Assembly (NCBI GenBank): GCA_025617375.2
Contig: JAMYGW020000009.1
Location: 1,302,001 to 1,366,000, forward strand
Source: Acarospora socialis
Taxonomy: Eukaryota > Ascomycota > Lecanoromycetes > Acarosporales > Acarosporaceae
DNA length: 64,000 bases
Direction of reading: 5' to 3'
The notes under the pieces were generated by a model. The model had not been told where the DNA came from, searched no databases, and saw only the letters and a program-made list of their open reading frames with translations. Position numbers and translations under genes: made by a program. This document shows, one piece after another, positions 11,071 through 22,023 of this stretch. Within the stretch, counting starts at the first letter, position 1, and every line of letters begins with the position of its first letter.

Positions 11071-12784
11071 TGGAAACGGTTGTCTCATATCGATTCACGA
11101 CCGTTTGGATTGGGGAGATGACTGGGTTAATGAGGTACATTTGTTTCATAGCGAGGAAGGGTTCTGAGAGACGCTGGCCGATATCTCTTGACCCAGGCCG
11201 ACCCATGCTTAGATACCCCTTGAGAGATCATCTCACGTCTCTTTGAATCCAGAGCTTATCTTGGGATTCGAACCAAACGATGACCCTGGCAGATTCGAGT
11301 TGGTCCCATGGCACACCGCGCCATTCACGTTGAACGGCAGTGCGCTTTTGGTCGGTCAAACCTCAAGGGCAGGTCGGAAGAGCCGAAGTTATAGACTTGC
11401 ATCGCGCCAGTGCCCATTCGCCTAGCCGTTCCCGACTGGACCATCTCCATGGTGCGTACGGGTGCGATGAGGTACCCATTCCGTGCTTGAGCAAGTTGTG
11501 ACGGACCCACCGGACCTTTCTGTCACGGTGACTGACTCCTTTTGACATGCGTTTTCCAAGCATGGGGGGGGCAAGATATTACCAAACGTGGCCAACCGGA
11601 GACCGGGCTACGTGGTTCCGACTGGCCGGCCACCCCAGTGCACCGGGACAACCCCAAGCTTAGGGGAAGAGAAGTCACCGTTGGCCCACGTGTACATTCT
11701 TCCTGCAGTTGCAACCTCACGTAAAGTTGAAGTGCATGGAACCATACGATACGACTACATCAGAGCTGTAAGGTATCTTCCATATATAAGGTAAGGTAGG
11801 TACCCCTATTTTCTGGGCGTATACCTAGGTAGGGCCTTACTACCTTAAAGCAGGTTAGGTATTTGTACCTAGTAGGGCACCTCGTAATATTACCTTACTG
11901 CTACTGCCGACATGCAGCAGCCGAACCCTGCCGCCATGAGACGCGAAGGTTTCACATTTTCGACCATCTCATGCGAATCTGCTGACTTGCCCCCTCCAGT
12001 TTAGTTTGGACGGAACAGACCGGTATCATACTCAGTATCGTACCCTACCTTATGTAAAACCAAAGGTATTCGTCCAGATGCTGCGGCGCAAGTGTAGAAG
12101 GACCGGCATTCGGGAGAGCTGGGAGAGCTTCTGAGCCATTCCCTTGACGCGCCCCTGAGTTGTTTGTCCACAGCCGCGCTTCGGGCAGCAACACAATACC
12201 TAGGTAGGTTCAGAACATAAAGTACCTAGGTACCAAGTCGAGCATCTGCAAAGTCTTTCTTGCTCGTTGCTTGCTGGTGCGGTAATCACGGTATGGTAAC
12301 TTTTCTCTCGTGACCAAATTTACATGTATGTACTGTACCTGTTCAGCAATAACTAGGCCAGACTAGTCCGAAGTTGTACAAGTACCTACCTTAACTTACC
12401 TTTAGGAACCCAAGCGCAAAAATGCAAAACCCTACCTTAGTAATTTTCTCGCACCGTCAACACTGCAATCCTGACTCTGTTCTCAAGCCACTCACCCTCA
12501 TTTCGTCCAGTGTGCTCTATTCTCTTCTCTTCTCTTCTCAGGGATTTGTGTGATACGTTTCTCACACCGCTCCGTGGCCTGATCGAGGAGGAAGAGGAAC
12601 ACCTTGGTCAATACCCGAATAGCGCGCGTCCCTGTTGCAACTTCCCTCAAGCTCTTCGACTTCCCCTGCAGCAAAGCCCTCGTACAACCCCCTTCGAAAT
12701 CAGGTCGTCATACCCAGAGGCGCAGTCGGTCAACCGCCTTCGACCTTTCGAACTTCCTGTCTCGTCTAGGTCACTCATCGAGAA
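11071..12784. other. Long upstream region rich in TACCT/AGGTA motifs
   Basis: No gene recognised in 1.7 kb. From about 11765 to 12440 the sequence carries many copies of short complementary motifs such as ACCTAGGTA, AAGGTAGGTA and TACCTTA, several of them palindromic. Such motifs are scattered through intergenic DNA of many Pezizomycotina; their function here is unknown. The region ends in the promoter and leader of the Nrp1-like gene. Confidence 0.5.
12516..12541 (+). promoter_or_regulatory. Pyrimidine (CT) tract near the likely transcription start
   Basis: A TCTCT-type repeat ending in CTCAG lies about 250 bp upstream of the Nrp1-like start codon. CT tracts are common just before transcription starts in fungal genes. 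It could equally be the end of a leader intron. Assigned by position and composition only. Confidence 0.35.
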
Positions 12785-14936
12785 ATGGCAAACAGTACCG
12801 GTCAACAGCCGAAATTGGACCGTTACGTGGTCATACATGTCGCAACGACTTGTGATGAACATGGAGTGTACGTGACCAAGGACTCTGCCGAGGTCATCGA
12901 GCTCGGATGGATTCTGCTAGACGCCAAGAGCTGCGAGGAGGTAAGGCGCACCTTTCCTGCCGCAGTGAATGCTCCTGCTGACGCATCGACTTCGAAGCTC
13001 CATCGCGAAAGCGTCCTGGTCAAACCGGTCAACACGCCGATCACGCCTCTTTGCAGTCAGTATATGTTCTTCTCCACCGCTGTCTTCTTCATGGCGATCA
13101 GACACGATACAACATCGGCACGGTGACCACTGACATCGGTACTGGTATAGCTAGCTTGACAACTCTGACGTGGGAACATGTCCGCACCGCCGGTTCATTC
13201 CGTGACGCGATCAACCGCTTCGATACGTTCGCCCAAAAACACTTGCTGCCTGATGACTTCGAATTCTCCTTTGTCACTCTGGACTCGTGGGATCTCCGCG
13301 TCCAGCTTCCGCGAGAAGCACGGGATAAAGCCGTCGTCCTCCCCCCATACCTCCAGCATTCTCGGACCTTCGACCTGCGTACCGAATATCAGCGCTGGCA
13401 ACAGCACCACCCCGAGTCTCTGCCCTTCGGACCCAGCTCCCTCGCCAACATCTGTGCGGCGTTGGAGGTCGAGCCGGTACAGTCGTCGGCACCGATCAAG
13501 CACAACCTTCCGTTCCATCTGCAAGCCCTGGCGCCCGCTTCGCCACGGCGCGCGATGGAGGAAGCCGTCACCCTCGCCCGGGTGCTCCGTGGGCTTATCC
13601 GAAAGTCTCAGCCGCCGCACGAGCACCCGGATGTGCTGACGCGGCCGATGGATGCCAGGGCGGATGTGAGAGCGTTCTTGTCTGAGCGGAGCAAGGTCCT
13701 TCACATGAGCGGGCTTCCCCACGATACCACCCAGTCCGAGCTCGAAAGCTGGTACACGCAGTTCGGCGGGAGACCGATTGCATTTTGGACGCTGCGTACC
13801 CCCGATCAGCACAAGCCCACCGGCTCTGGTTTCGCGGTGTTCTCATCGCACGAGGAGGCAAGTCTCGCCCCTTTCCTTTTGGGCATCCTGCACTCGAAGC
13901 TCTCCTTGCCTTGATGTTTTATCATGCGCACCCCCACATTACTAATCAACCGTTCAACACTCTGCTTCGTCTTCTGAAATTTGCTGACATCCCCTAGGCT
14001 GCCGAGAGTCTGTGTATGAACGGGCGAGCGCTCAACGAGAAGGCGATCGAGGTGTCTCCGTCATCAAGCAGGGTACTCGATCGTGCAGCCGAGATTCTCA
14101 CCCCCTTCCCACCGAGCAAAAACCGCCCAAGACCAGGTGACTGGACTTGTCCGTCGTGCGGATTTTCGAACTTCCAGCGTCGCACTGCCTGCTTCCGCTG
14201 CTCCTTCCCAGCGGTCTCCGCCGCTCCGGGCGGTGATCCGATGGGATATCCCGGTTATGGCTACGGCGCACCGCACATGATGCACCCACCGCACCACATG
14301 GGTCATCATGGGGCCCACGGTATGGGCCACAGCCGTGGGATGGGTGGGAATGGCGGAACCGTTCCTTTCCGGGCGGGTGACTGGCAGTGTGGATCGGAAG
14401 GATGTAATTATCACAACTTTGCAAAGAACGTCAGCTGTCTGCGATGCGGTGCAAGCCGTGCGGGTGCCGCCGTCGTGGCGGACTCGGCGTTTCCATCTCC
14501 CCTCGAAGCACCCTCCGGTTACGGGATGGGGCCGCCATCGATGGGCGGCACTCCGGGTCCGGGCCCTTTCGCCGCGGCTGCCGGTGGGTTTGGTTCCGGC
14601 GGGTTTGGCGGCCAACAATATCGTGGACCCCACAGCACGTATGCTCTACCATCTGGACTCGGTGCCCCAACCGGTCCGTACCCACCAATCAATACCGGCT
14701 ACGGTCATGGCGGTGGTTCCCACTCGGCCGGACCGTTCGATAGCCGTGCCGCCGAGGCCGCTTTCAGCTCGGCCGGCCAGGGACCCTCGTCTGCAGGTGC
14801 TTCGAACGGTGGCTTTTATGGCGGCATGGACGGATCGTCCGACCCCTTCGCCTTCTTATCATCCGGTCTCGGTGGATTGAGTATGAGTGATGACGTACGG
14901 AGAAATGGTGCAAACGCCAACAAATCTCCGGCCTAG
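12785..14936 (+). CDS. NRP1: Nrp1-like RNA-binding protein: degenerate exonuclease fold, RRM, two RanBP2 zinc fingers (3 exons)
   Basis: Fungal relative of yeast Nrp1 (asparagine-rich, stress-granule-associated RNA-binding protein). Exons 12785-13055, 13151-13857 and 13998-14936 keep one frame and give 638 residues. Residues 13-210 have the outline of a DEDDh 3'-5' exonuclease, but the catalytic sites look lost: the first D-x-E is H-V-A in YVVIHVATTC, and the third His/Asp site reads PRRAMEEA. An RRM follows (RNP2-like LHMSGLP, RNP1-like GSGFAVFSS), then two RanBP2-type fingers: GDWTCPSCGFSNF with CFRC at about 373-398, and GDWQC with CLRC at about 453-480. Between and after the fingers the chain is Gly/His/Met/Ser-rich and disordered. 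Intron 2 has a GC donor (GCAAGT); using it restores the end of the RRM (HEEAAESLCMNG). It probably binds mRNA in the cytoplasm rather than cutting it. Confidence 0.85.
13858..13997 (+). other. GC-AG intron
   Basis: The 140-nt intron starts GCAAGT and ends CCCCTAG. No GT donor nearby would keep both the frame and the last strand of the RRM. GC donors are a small minority of fungal introns. Confidence 0.75.
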
Positions 14937-15916
14937 AAGTTTGCCAAGATCGGTACGGTGGATTTCATTCCGTCAGTGTACTTTTGTCGCGAGCGCTTTT
15001 CGGGTACGGCTGGGGAAAGCTCCGGGGATACCCTAGTGTGGGCGTGTGCAGAGTCGGTGGAGTTCCTTAGATTCGACATGGTGACGGCTTAATGTGGGTG
15101 CGGTACGTACGGTCGGGACGGTTCTCCGGGCAATAGATCCTTCGTCTTCGTCAGCATAGCGGGATGGCGAGTGCGCCTCGGTGGTGTTGGGCGGGTTTTC
15201 TGAAAAGCGCGGGCGAAGCTTGAAAGATTGGCGGGAAGCGTTCTCTGTCGCTGGTGGTTTCCTTTCGCCTGTTGTATCCACCTCTCATCGTTTGTTGTTT
15301 GTTTCCTCCCTCCTCGCGTCAATATGTGTTTGTGGTCACAATTCAAGAATGGAAGGCGGTGTACGCTTGTAAGATGGGAGAGAAGAAGAGCTTTGGCTGG
15401 GGACACACCGGCGACTTTGGAGATCGGGCTCGAGCTATCGCTGGGCTTTGGATTGCTACTAGACTTAGGTGGTTGAGGGAGGCTTATATCATGTTTGGCA
15501 GCCACCTTTGACCAATCTCTTCAGCGCTTCAACGCTTGTGTTCGAAGCACTTGCGGCCTTGAGTTCCAATTGTGTACCGGCCAGGGCGGGTCACTGTACA
15601 ACAACTATCGACAGACGAACACTTCCCGATTAGAATGTAAATCACTTCACTCGAAGATGACGATTCATTCGTGGGTTGTAGCGCCATTACGTACTGCTCG
15701 CCGAGATTAACTTACCCGGTTTCGTAGCGGTCAAAGATCAATCGACTTCCAGTGAACTAGGGTGCCATCTTCTAAGCAATGTTAAATTTCAAGAGCACAA
15801 ACAGTGAGCGCCAGCAATAGCCCTAACCCTGCCTGACCGAATACCGCGTTACTCGATACAACCTTCAATGTCCTAAAGGCTATTTCCCAATCATCGTCCA
15901 TACCAGACTGTCCTCT
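14937..15916. other. Convergent intergenic region, about 1 kb
   Basis: This lies between the ends of the Nrp1-like gene (+) and Cnd3 (-). Short frames on both strands overlap each other and match nothing recognised, so I call no gene. Both 3' ends and terminators must lie here. Confidence 0.4.
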
Positions 15917-18900
15917 TCAGAGCTCTTCCGCTGTCTCCGCCTCATCCAGGACCGAGTCCTTCTTGTCTCCCCTTTCCACACCATCCATCTTCTCCACCGC
16001 ATGTTCTTCTTCCACGTTTATTTCCGTCGCGCCATCCTCGCACCCGGTCACGTTCCCATGCCCATCGTCTGCCCCAGTCTTCGCCACAGCCGCCGCCGAG
16101 ATCGTATTGGCAGCACCGCTCGCGCCGATCGCTTTCGTCAATGCCGTGAGGAGTTTGTTCAAGGCGTTGCGCGAGGGCGCGTCGGTTGCGACTCGAGCTT
16201 CGATGGCGTCGGTCAGGAGCTCGTGCGCTGCCTGCAGTTTTTCCGGGGTAGATGTTGGCGAGACGTAGAGTTTGCCGAGCATGGAGGTGAGGATCTTCTT
16301 TTCTTCCTCTGTGGGGTGAGACGGAGTCAGTCAGTTACTATCAACGTGTCGTCGGGGTGGTATATGGGGCAGGAGATTGGTCATCGGGATCGACTGAGGG
16401 ACGGGTGTCTTACTCGGACAACTGGAACTCAAGACCTTCTCGAGAATATCGACCGCCAGATCGAGGTGAATGTTCGAATTTACGGCCTTGACCTCCTTCC
16501 GCCCCATCTCGTCCCAACTCACACTTCCAGCGTCCGGCACCACCAGCTTCCTGGCGTCCGTCCAGTCGACCATATGCGCGCCCACGACGCTCATGCCTAC
16601 CATCTCCTCCTCGTCGTCTAGCTCGTCCATGACCCCCATCAGAGCATGCACGACAGCCACCCCGATCTTGCCCATCCGCTCCATGTTCTCTCGCCGCGAG
16701 TGGCAGTACACGGGTAGGAAGTAGGACAGGGCCTGCCTGACAGCAGCGTTCTCGGCCGTCGACGGTTCAAACCAGGAGATCACCAGAGCTTTGAGTAGAT
16801 CTTCGTCTTTGATGATGCTGCCGAGCATGAGCTTGCACAGAGCGGTCGTGCCTGCTGATTGGACATCTGGCGATGACGACGCTTTTAGGGCTTTGGCGAA
16901 GATCTTGAAGACGGCTTTCTGGTTTCCGGCCGTAGCCACGACGGAACCGTCATCGCTGGAGGAAGAGGGCGGCGGGACTAGAAGTGTGGAGTGCGTGGTG
17001 AGAATGTCAGATTGGATGTGTAGTGATGTGACCTGGAGAGCGTCATGGCCCTTGTTGAAACAGTGCAAGAACAGAGTGAGATTCTCTTCTGCTAATGTCT
17101 TGTCCAGAAGACAGCATAAACCTAGGCATAAGAGTCCTCTTTCTCTAATTGGAGCTTCGTGGCTTCGGACCGCTGGCACTACTAGGTTGTTCAACATTGT
17201 GACTAGATGAACATTTTGCTGTAGGTTGCCTTCAATGTTCTCCAGCATGCACTGCGCGATATGCAGACACTTCATGTTGATCATGATCTCCTTGATCGCC
17301 TTCTCTTCATCTTCCTCTTCGTCTGCGCCATCAGGGCTCTGCTTGCTCTTGTTCTTAGACTTCGTCGGAGTGCTGTCGCTGAGTTCTGACCTGGCGGAGT
17401 GGAAGCTTTCGTCTTCCATCTCATCAATCACTTCGTCGCCTGTGATAGTGTCGTGCACTTCAGCAACAGCCTCGAGCACAATGCCACAGAACTCCCTTTC
17501 CCCCGCCAATCCACCCCCGCAAACTCCCCGGAGCACCTCAACCACGAGTTTCGTCACGCCTTCCGGTAGTTCAGGGATCGCCAAAGTTTCCCGTAGTAGA
17601 GCAAACATCTTCCTTCTCCCCACCTCGTCACTGTAGTCCAACGTTTGCGCAATGTGCAAGAGCTGTTCCACGATGAATTCCTGCTCGACGGTGACATCCT
17701 CCTCTTCGCCATCTTCTGCTTCGGCCGCCTTCCTGATACCCTCGATGAGGTTGTTGCAAGATCGCTGTAGGTAGAAAGCCAGCTTGGTAACCTCTGGCAA
17801 CTTCTCTTCCACTAAAGCCTCGAATTTCCCACCGCTTTCGCACCGGCAAAAGTCGTTCAAAGTCCTTGCCAGGAACACTCTCTCAGCGCTTAATGCGTCC
17901 CAGAATCCGTCATCAAATACAACGGCATCGCGGTAATCCGGTCGGCCGTCCCAGAATTCTTTCATCGCCTCCAGAGCTATGCCGTTCCCCACACCCGAAT
18001 TGACAACGTCAATTCTCTCTAAGAGCTCAAGAAGGCCGTCAATGGTTGGTGAAGCAGCTTCTTCACCAGGTGCACCTTCAACGGTGTCAGGCGTATTGGC
18101 GCAGTCTTCAATCCACCGCTCCCGGAAAAGTCTGCCAGCTGCTTTCCGTACATTCTCGTCTCGATCCCGTAAACCCCAGCGAAGCAACTTCTCCCGCATT
18201 GAGAGTGACAGATGGCGGAAGTCGCCAAGAGCTGGCAGCAGACGCGAGTAGAGAGCCCTCCGCGTTGCAGGATCTACATCTCTTGCGCGCTCAAGCAAGT
18301 AGGGCAAAGTGCTCGGCGTAAGTGGAAGATTCAGAAGGAGCGAACGGCGAACATCGGCGCTCGGGTCGTTCTGGAGCACTTCGAGAAGCTTCTCCAGGAG
18401 CCCTCCCTTTTCGTCGTTGTCGCTATCACCATCTTCAATATCTTCCTCTGCTTCATTCCCTGCAAGCCGTCCGAGCCCGAGAATTGCCTGTACCCGGACC
18501 ATGGGCTCCTTGTCCCTGATGCGTTTAAGGAGACCTGCGCGTAGGAGTTGGTAGTATTCATCATCAATAGAGTCAAGAGTGTTGATCATATGCGATAGTG
18601 TCTGCGTGGAGCGGTATCTAACAGTCTTTTCCTTTGACACCATGAGCGGGAGGAGGATCGAGAGAGTATGTGACGCCACGCGCGTGCTTGGTGTGTCTGA
18701 GATGGCCTGACTCCCATCTGCTCCTGATTGAGACACGACGGAGTTATCTGCACACTGACTTAGTAATTCTCCACTCACGAGATCCAAGTTACCACTGCAG
18801 GGGTTTAGTACCCAACTCGCTCGCGTGCCGCAAAAACATCCCCCAAAACCTGACAATCCTATCACCGACTATCTCAGTCTTTCTTACACCCATCAACCGT

Positions 18901-19223
18901 ATAATACATCTGGAGATCTCCCTGTTGAAGTCATCTTCACCCCAGTCCTCCACTCCTTCCTTGCCTGCATTCGTAGGCTCATAGCAGCACGCTTCTTGAA
19001 TCTTTCTCAGTTTGATAACCAACTTTCTATGCCCACCTGTTGTTCTTTGTGCATCAGCAAAGATAGCACAGACCCTCGTGCGCAACGGTGTGGAAGGCCC
19101 CTCGTCGGGAGCATCGAATGTAGGTGATGAGATAGCGGACGCGCGCGAACTCAAGGTATGTGCGGAAGGTTTCTGGGAAAGTCGAGAGGCAGTGGATGTA
19201 CGTGTTGTTATTCGTCCAGGCAT
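15917..19223 (-). CDS. cnd3: Condensin complex non-SMC subunit Cnd3/Ycg1 (CAP-G), 3 exons
   Basis: HEAT-repeat kleisin-associated subunit of condensin, needed for mitotic chromosome compaction; with the kleisin it forms the DNA-holding site. The best-fit exons (minus strand) are 19223-18812, 18747-16414 and 16308-15917, adding up to 1045 residues in one frame, the usual Cnd3 size. The N-terminus has TPLRTRVCAIFADAQRTT and HRKLVIKLRKIQEACC, typical of the family. Next come HEAT repeats such as EKTVRYRSTQTLSHMINTL and KEPMVRVQAILGLGRLAG, followed by an acidic linker. A second acidic or lysine-rich disordered segment lies near residues 590-630. The second intron (GTAAGA..CCACAG) is clear. The first (GTACTA..TGCAG, branch TTACTAAG) is the only choice I found that keeps phase, but its donor is weak. 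The C-terminal 60 residues are acidic. The gene starts 231 bp from a divergently transcribed cysteine synthase. Confidence 0.9.
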
Positions 19224-19454
19224 GACAATATTTGCTTACAACGTCACAAGATCTTCTGCAATTGCACGGTTGCGAGTGTTGTTCGATTGAGATCTTGGGT
19301 GGAGAGCGGAGGTAAACAAACCCAGACGCTAATGCTAATGCGTGCTAGCGCAAGCCACAGCCGTTAGATCCACCACCTTGCAGACTTCCTCGCCATCACC
19401 CTCTGTTGCCCTTCAATTCACTTGCACCAGTTTTCGCAGGCTTTTTGGTCGACT
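19224..19454. promoter_or_regulatory. Divergent promoter between Cnd3 and cysteine synthase
   Basis: Only 231 bp separate the two start codons, so both leaders and core promoters must share this stretch. No binding site can be named with confidence. Confidence 0.6.
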
Positions 19455-20666
19455 ATGATTAGACATGGCTTAAGACGCTTCACAACAACTGCCTACAAAG
19501 CTGCAGAGACACTTGCACAGATGGAAGGACCCAATCAATATGGCATACGAGTGGCTAAAGCACAGGGCGCTGTTAATGGCTTCGTTGGAGGTATGCGACA
19601 ATGCCCTTAGCGGCTATTGGAATACATGCATGACGACGAGTCAGATAGCTGACGGATAATCTGTGAAGCAATCGGCAACACTCCCCTGATCCGCTTGAAC
19701 CGCCTCTCCGCCGAAACGGGCTGCGAAATCCTCGGAAAAGCCGAGTTTCAAAACCCTGGCGGTAGCGTCAAAGATCGCGCAGCCCTTTATGTGGTTAAAG
19801 ATGCTGAAGAACGTGGCCTTCTCAAACCTGGGGGGACAGTAGTCGAAGGGACTGCCGGCAATACCGGTATCGGCCTCGCTCATGTCTGTCGCTCCAAAGG
19901 TTACCAGCTTGTCATCTACATGCCCAACACGCAAAGTCAAGGAAAGGTAGACTTGTTGAGACTGCTCGGTGCGAAGGTGTACCCGGTACCAGCTGTACCG
20001 TTCGAAAATCCCGAAAATTACAACCACCAGGCCAAGAGACATGCAGAAGGAATGGATAATGCGGTTTGGACGAATCAATTCGATAACACAGCAAATAGAA
20101 AAGCGCATATTGAAACAACAGGTCCAGAAATCTGGCATCAGACAGATGGAAAGGTCGATGCCTTTACTTGTGCTACAGGGACTGCAGGGACACTGGCGGG
20201 TGTGACAAGATATCTGAAAACGGTATCAGACGGAAGGGTGAAAACCTTCCTGGCAGATCCACCAGGCAGCGTACTTCATGCATACATCACGAGTGGTGGC
20301 AAATTGGTGGAGCGGAAAGGATCATCTATCACTGAAGGTATAGGTCAGGGCCGGATAACGGATAACTTGAAACCGGATATTGACCTGGTCGACGGCGCGC
20401 TGCACATCAGCGACGAGAAAACGATAGAAATGGTGTACAGATGTTTAGACGAGGAGGGCCTTTACCTCGGAGCGAGCTCGTGTTTGAACGTGGTGGCAGC
20501 GAAAGAGGTGGCAGAAAAGCTCGGCAAAGGACACACTGTTGTCACGATGTTATGTGATGGTGCATATCGATATGCTGATAGGTTATTCTCTAAGAAGTGG
20601 TTGCAAGAGAAGAAGCTGCTTGGAGCCATACCCTCGCATCTAGAGCGATACATTGTGTTGCCCTAA
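19455..20666 (+). CDS. Cysteine synthase (O-acetylserine sulfhydrylase, mitochondrial 'cysteine synthase 2' type), 2 exons
   Basis: PLP enzyme of the CysK/CBS family that makes cysteine from O-acetylserine and sulfide; it most resembles the fungal second isozyme (yeast Mcy1/YGR012W group). Exons 19455-19590 and 19669-20666 join in phase 1 (donor GTATGC, branch GCTGACG, acceptor GTGAAG), giving 377 residues. The start is the ATG at 19455. The first 18 residues ([18 protein letters not shown]) look like a mitochondrial presequence. Catalytic marks are [10 protein letters not shown], the PLP lysine K80 in [12 protein letters not shown], the substrate loop [10 protein letters not shown] and the phosphate-binding loop [10 protein letters not shown], the last with Ala in place of the first Thr/Ser of bacterial Cys[10 protein letters not shown] near the C-terminus is also conserved. 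In vivo, fungi of this group mostly make cysteine by transsulfuration, so the physiological role may be secondary. Confidence 0.9.
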
Positions 20667-20994
20667 GAACCTTCTCTGTAAAATTATCAACACTCCTGTT
20701 GGGAGAAGAAATGATTCTGCACAAGTGTAAAGCTGTTCTGATCGGTACGGGCTGTACACTCAAATCGCTTCCAGGACAGCTGACAGTCCAGAAACAACTC
20801 CACTACCAGCGTGGGGCCTCCAGCGGTTGAGTACTACGAGCTGTCTCGAAGATACTGATTGCCGTGTAGCGAGACCAACGGACATCTAGACACCCGAAAA
20901 TCCTCGAGGCCACATATCTAAACTACTCTGTCGTTCCTCTCTCAACATGCCGTCCATTCCGCGTTGGACTTGCCACAGGAGTACTCACCTTTCA
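20667..20994. other. Convergent intergenic region
   Basis: These 328 bp lie between the end of the cysteine synthase (+) and the end of the minus-strand hypothetical gene. No frame or repeat of note. Confidence 0.4.
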
Positions 20995-22023
20995 TCACCA
21001 GTTGCGGTACTGTTGTCCAATCGACGGATAGATATCCTGTGGGGTGGGTCCGTTCGGGTCATCGTTCAACGACCAAGGTGTCATCTCGGCCTCCATCCTT
21101 CGTATCAAGTCGATATGTGACTGGTCGGGGATAGCCAGCCTTTCGTTCAGTCCGGCTGTTGAGGATGAGCCCGTAGAAGGAGAAGATTCCCGCAGCAGCT
21201 CTTCGTGAAGCCCATCTGCCTCGTTCTCATCCAGAGAAGTTCGAATTCCATTGACAGTGCTGTAGTAGCTCCGCCCCGATCCCCTTCCATCGGAGATGAA
21301 CAACCGCCGAGTATTCCGCATGCTCCGCCCAGCGCGACCAGGTGTCGCAGTACGAGGCGGGACCTGACCTTCAGCTTGGTTTGGAGATGCCAACCAAGCA
21401 AGCACGTTGTCGGATGCTGCGGCTTCCACGGTTCCTCTTCGTTCTTCATTCTGTGCCGCTCGATTCTCACTAGCGCGGGCTTGATCGACTGCGGGATTGG
21501 AAACATCTCTCAACCGTGGGCCGACCCGGAGTATCTGGATGTTGTTCTGTCTTACTGTGTTTATCGGCTCGTCTTGAATGAGAATTCGCTCTTGAGGTTG
21601 CGTTCTCCTTTGAACTCTGCGTCTATGGCGTACCATCGGCCGTGGAGGCGGCTCAGGACTAGAGTCGTTGGCAGGGACTGTATGGTCCACCATCTTTTCA
21701 TCGTCACTAACCCACACTACAGGTACGTTAATATGAGAGGAAGTTCCAATGTTGGGAGAAGATTCGATGGGAGATTAACAGAACACTTACTTGGCATACC
21801 CATAGCTCTGGTTTCCTGTGATATGGGAAGTCGTACTATGTACAAAGCTCTACAACGACGTCTTGAGTTTTCAGGGTAACGGTCAGCTCCAGCCGTCTTC
21901 AGAGGTGGTGTACTGCAAAGAGCAAGGAACTCACGGATCGATATGGTGACGTTCAAGGCTATCGATGTGTTTGTGGTCTCCAGGTCAAAAGTATCCAGCT
22001 TCAATGTGCGAGCTTGTGTGGTT
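20995..22023 (-). CDS. Hypothetical protein, 3' part of a multi-exon gene
   Basis: Not recognised. The last exon (21716-20995) is a 240-codon open frame rich in Arg, Ser, Pro and Glu, with no membrane segment. It has an RHRRRVQRR basic patch, possibly a nuclear signal, and a C-terminal DLIRRMEAEMTPWSLNDD. It is preceded by a strong intron (donor GTAAGT at 21790, acceptor CTGTAG), and a 45-nt exon 21835-21791 fits before it in phase. A further exon 22023-21935 (acceptor TTTCAG, donor GTGAGT) also fits, giving an upstream stretch with LNVTISI. No start codon lies in this exon set. The gene either begins further upstream (frames near 22140-22570 are possible exons) or at the ATG at 21693. The splice signals are the main support. 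Confidence 0.5.

Noticed and set aside
11250-11290. tRNA-like T-loop (GGTTCGAATCCC on the minus strand)
   Set aside because: The stem is imperfect and no matching acceptor stem or anticodon arm lies upstream at the right distance.
14064-14633. 189-codon minus-strand frame inside the Nrp1-like gene
   Set aside because: The plus-strand frame has zinc fingers with all cysteines; the opposite frame is low-complexity shadow.
16001-16621. 206-codon plus-strand frame opposite Cnd3
   Set aside because: It spans a Cnd3 intron and two exons on the other strand, with no family resemblance.
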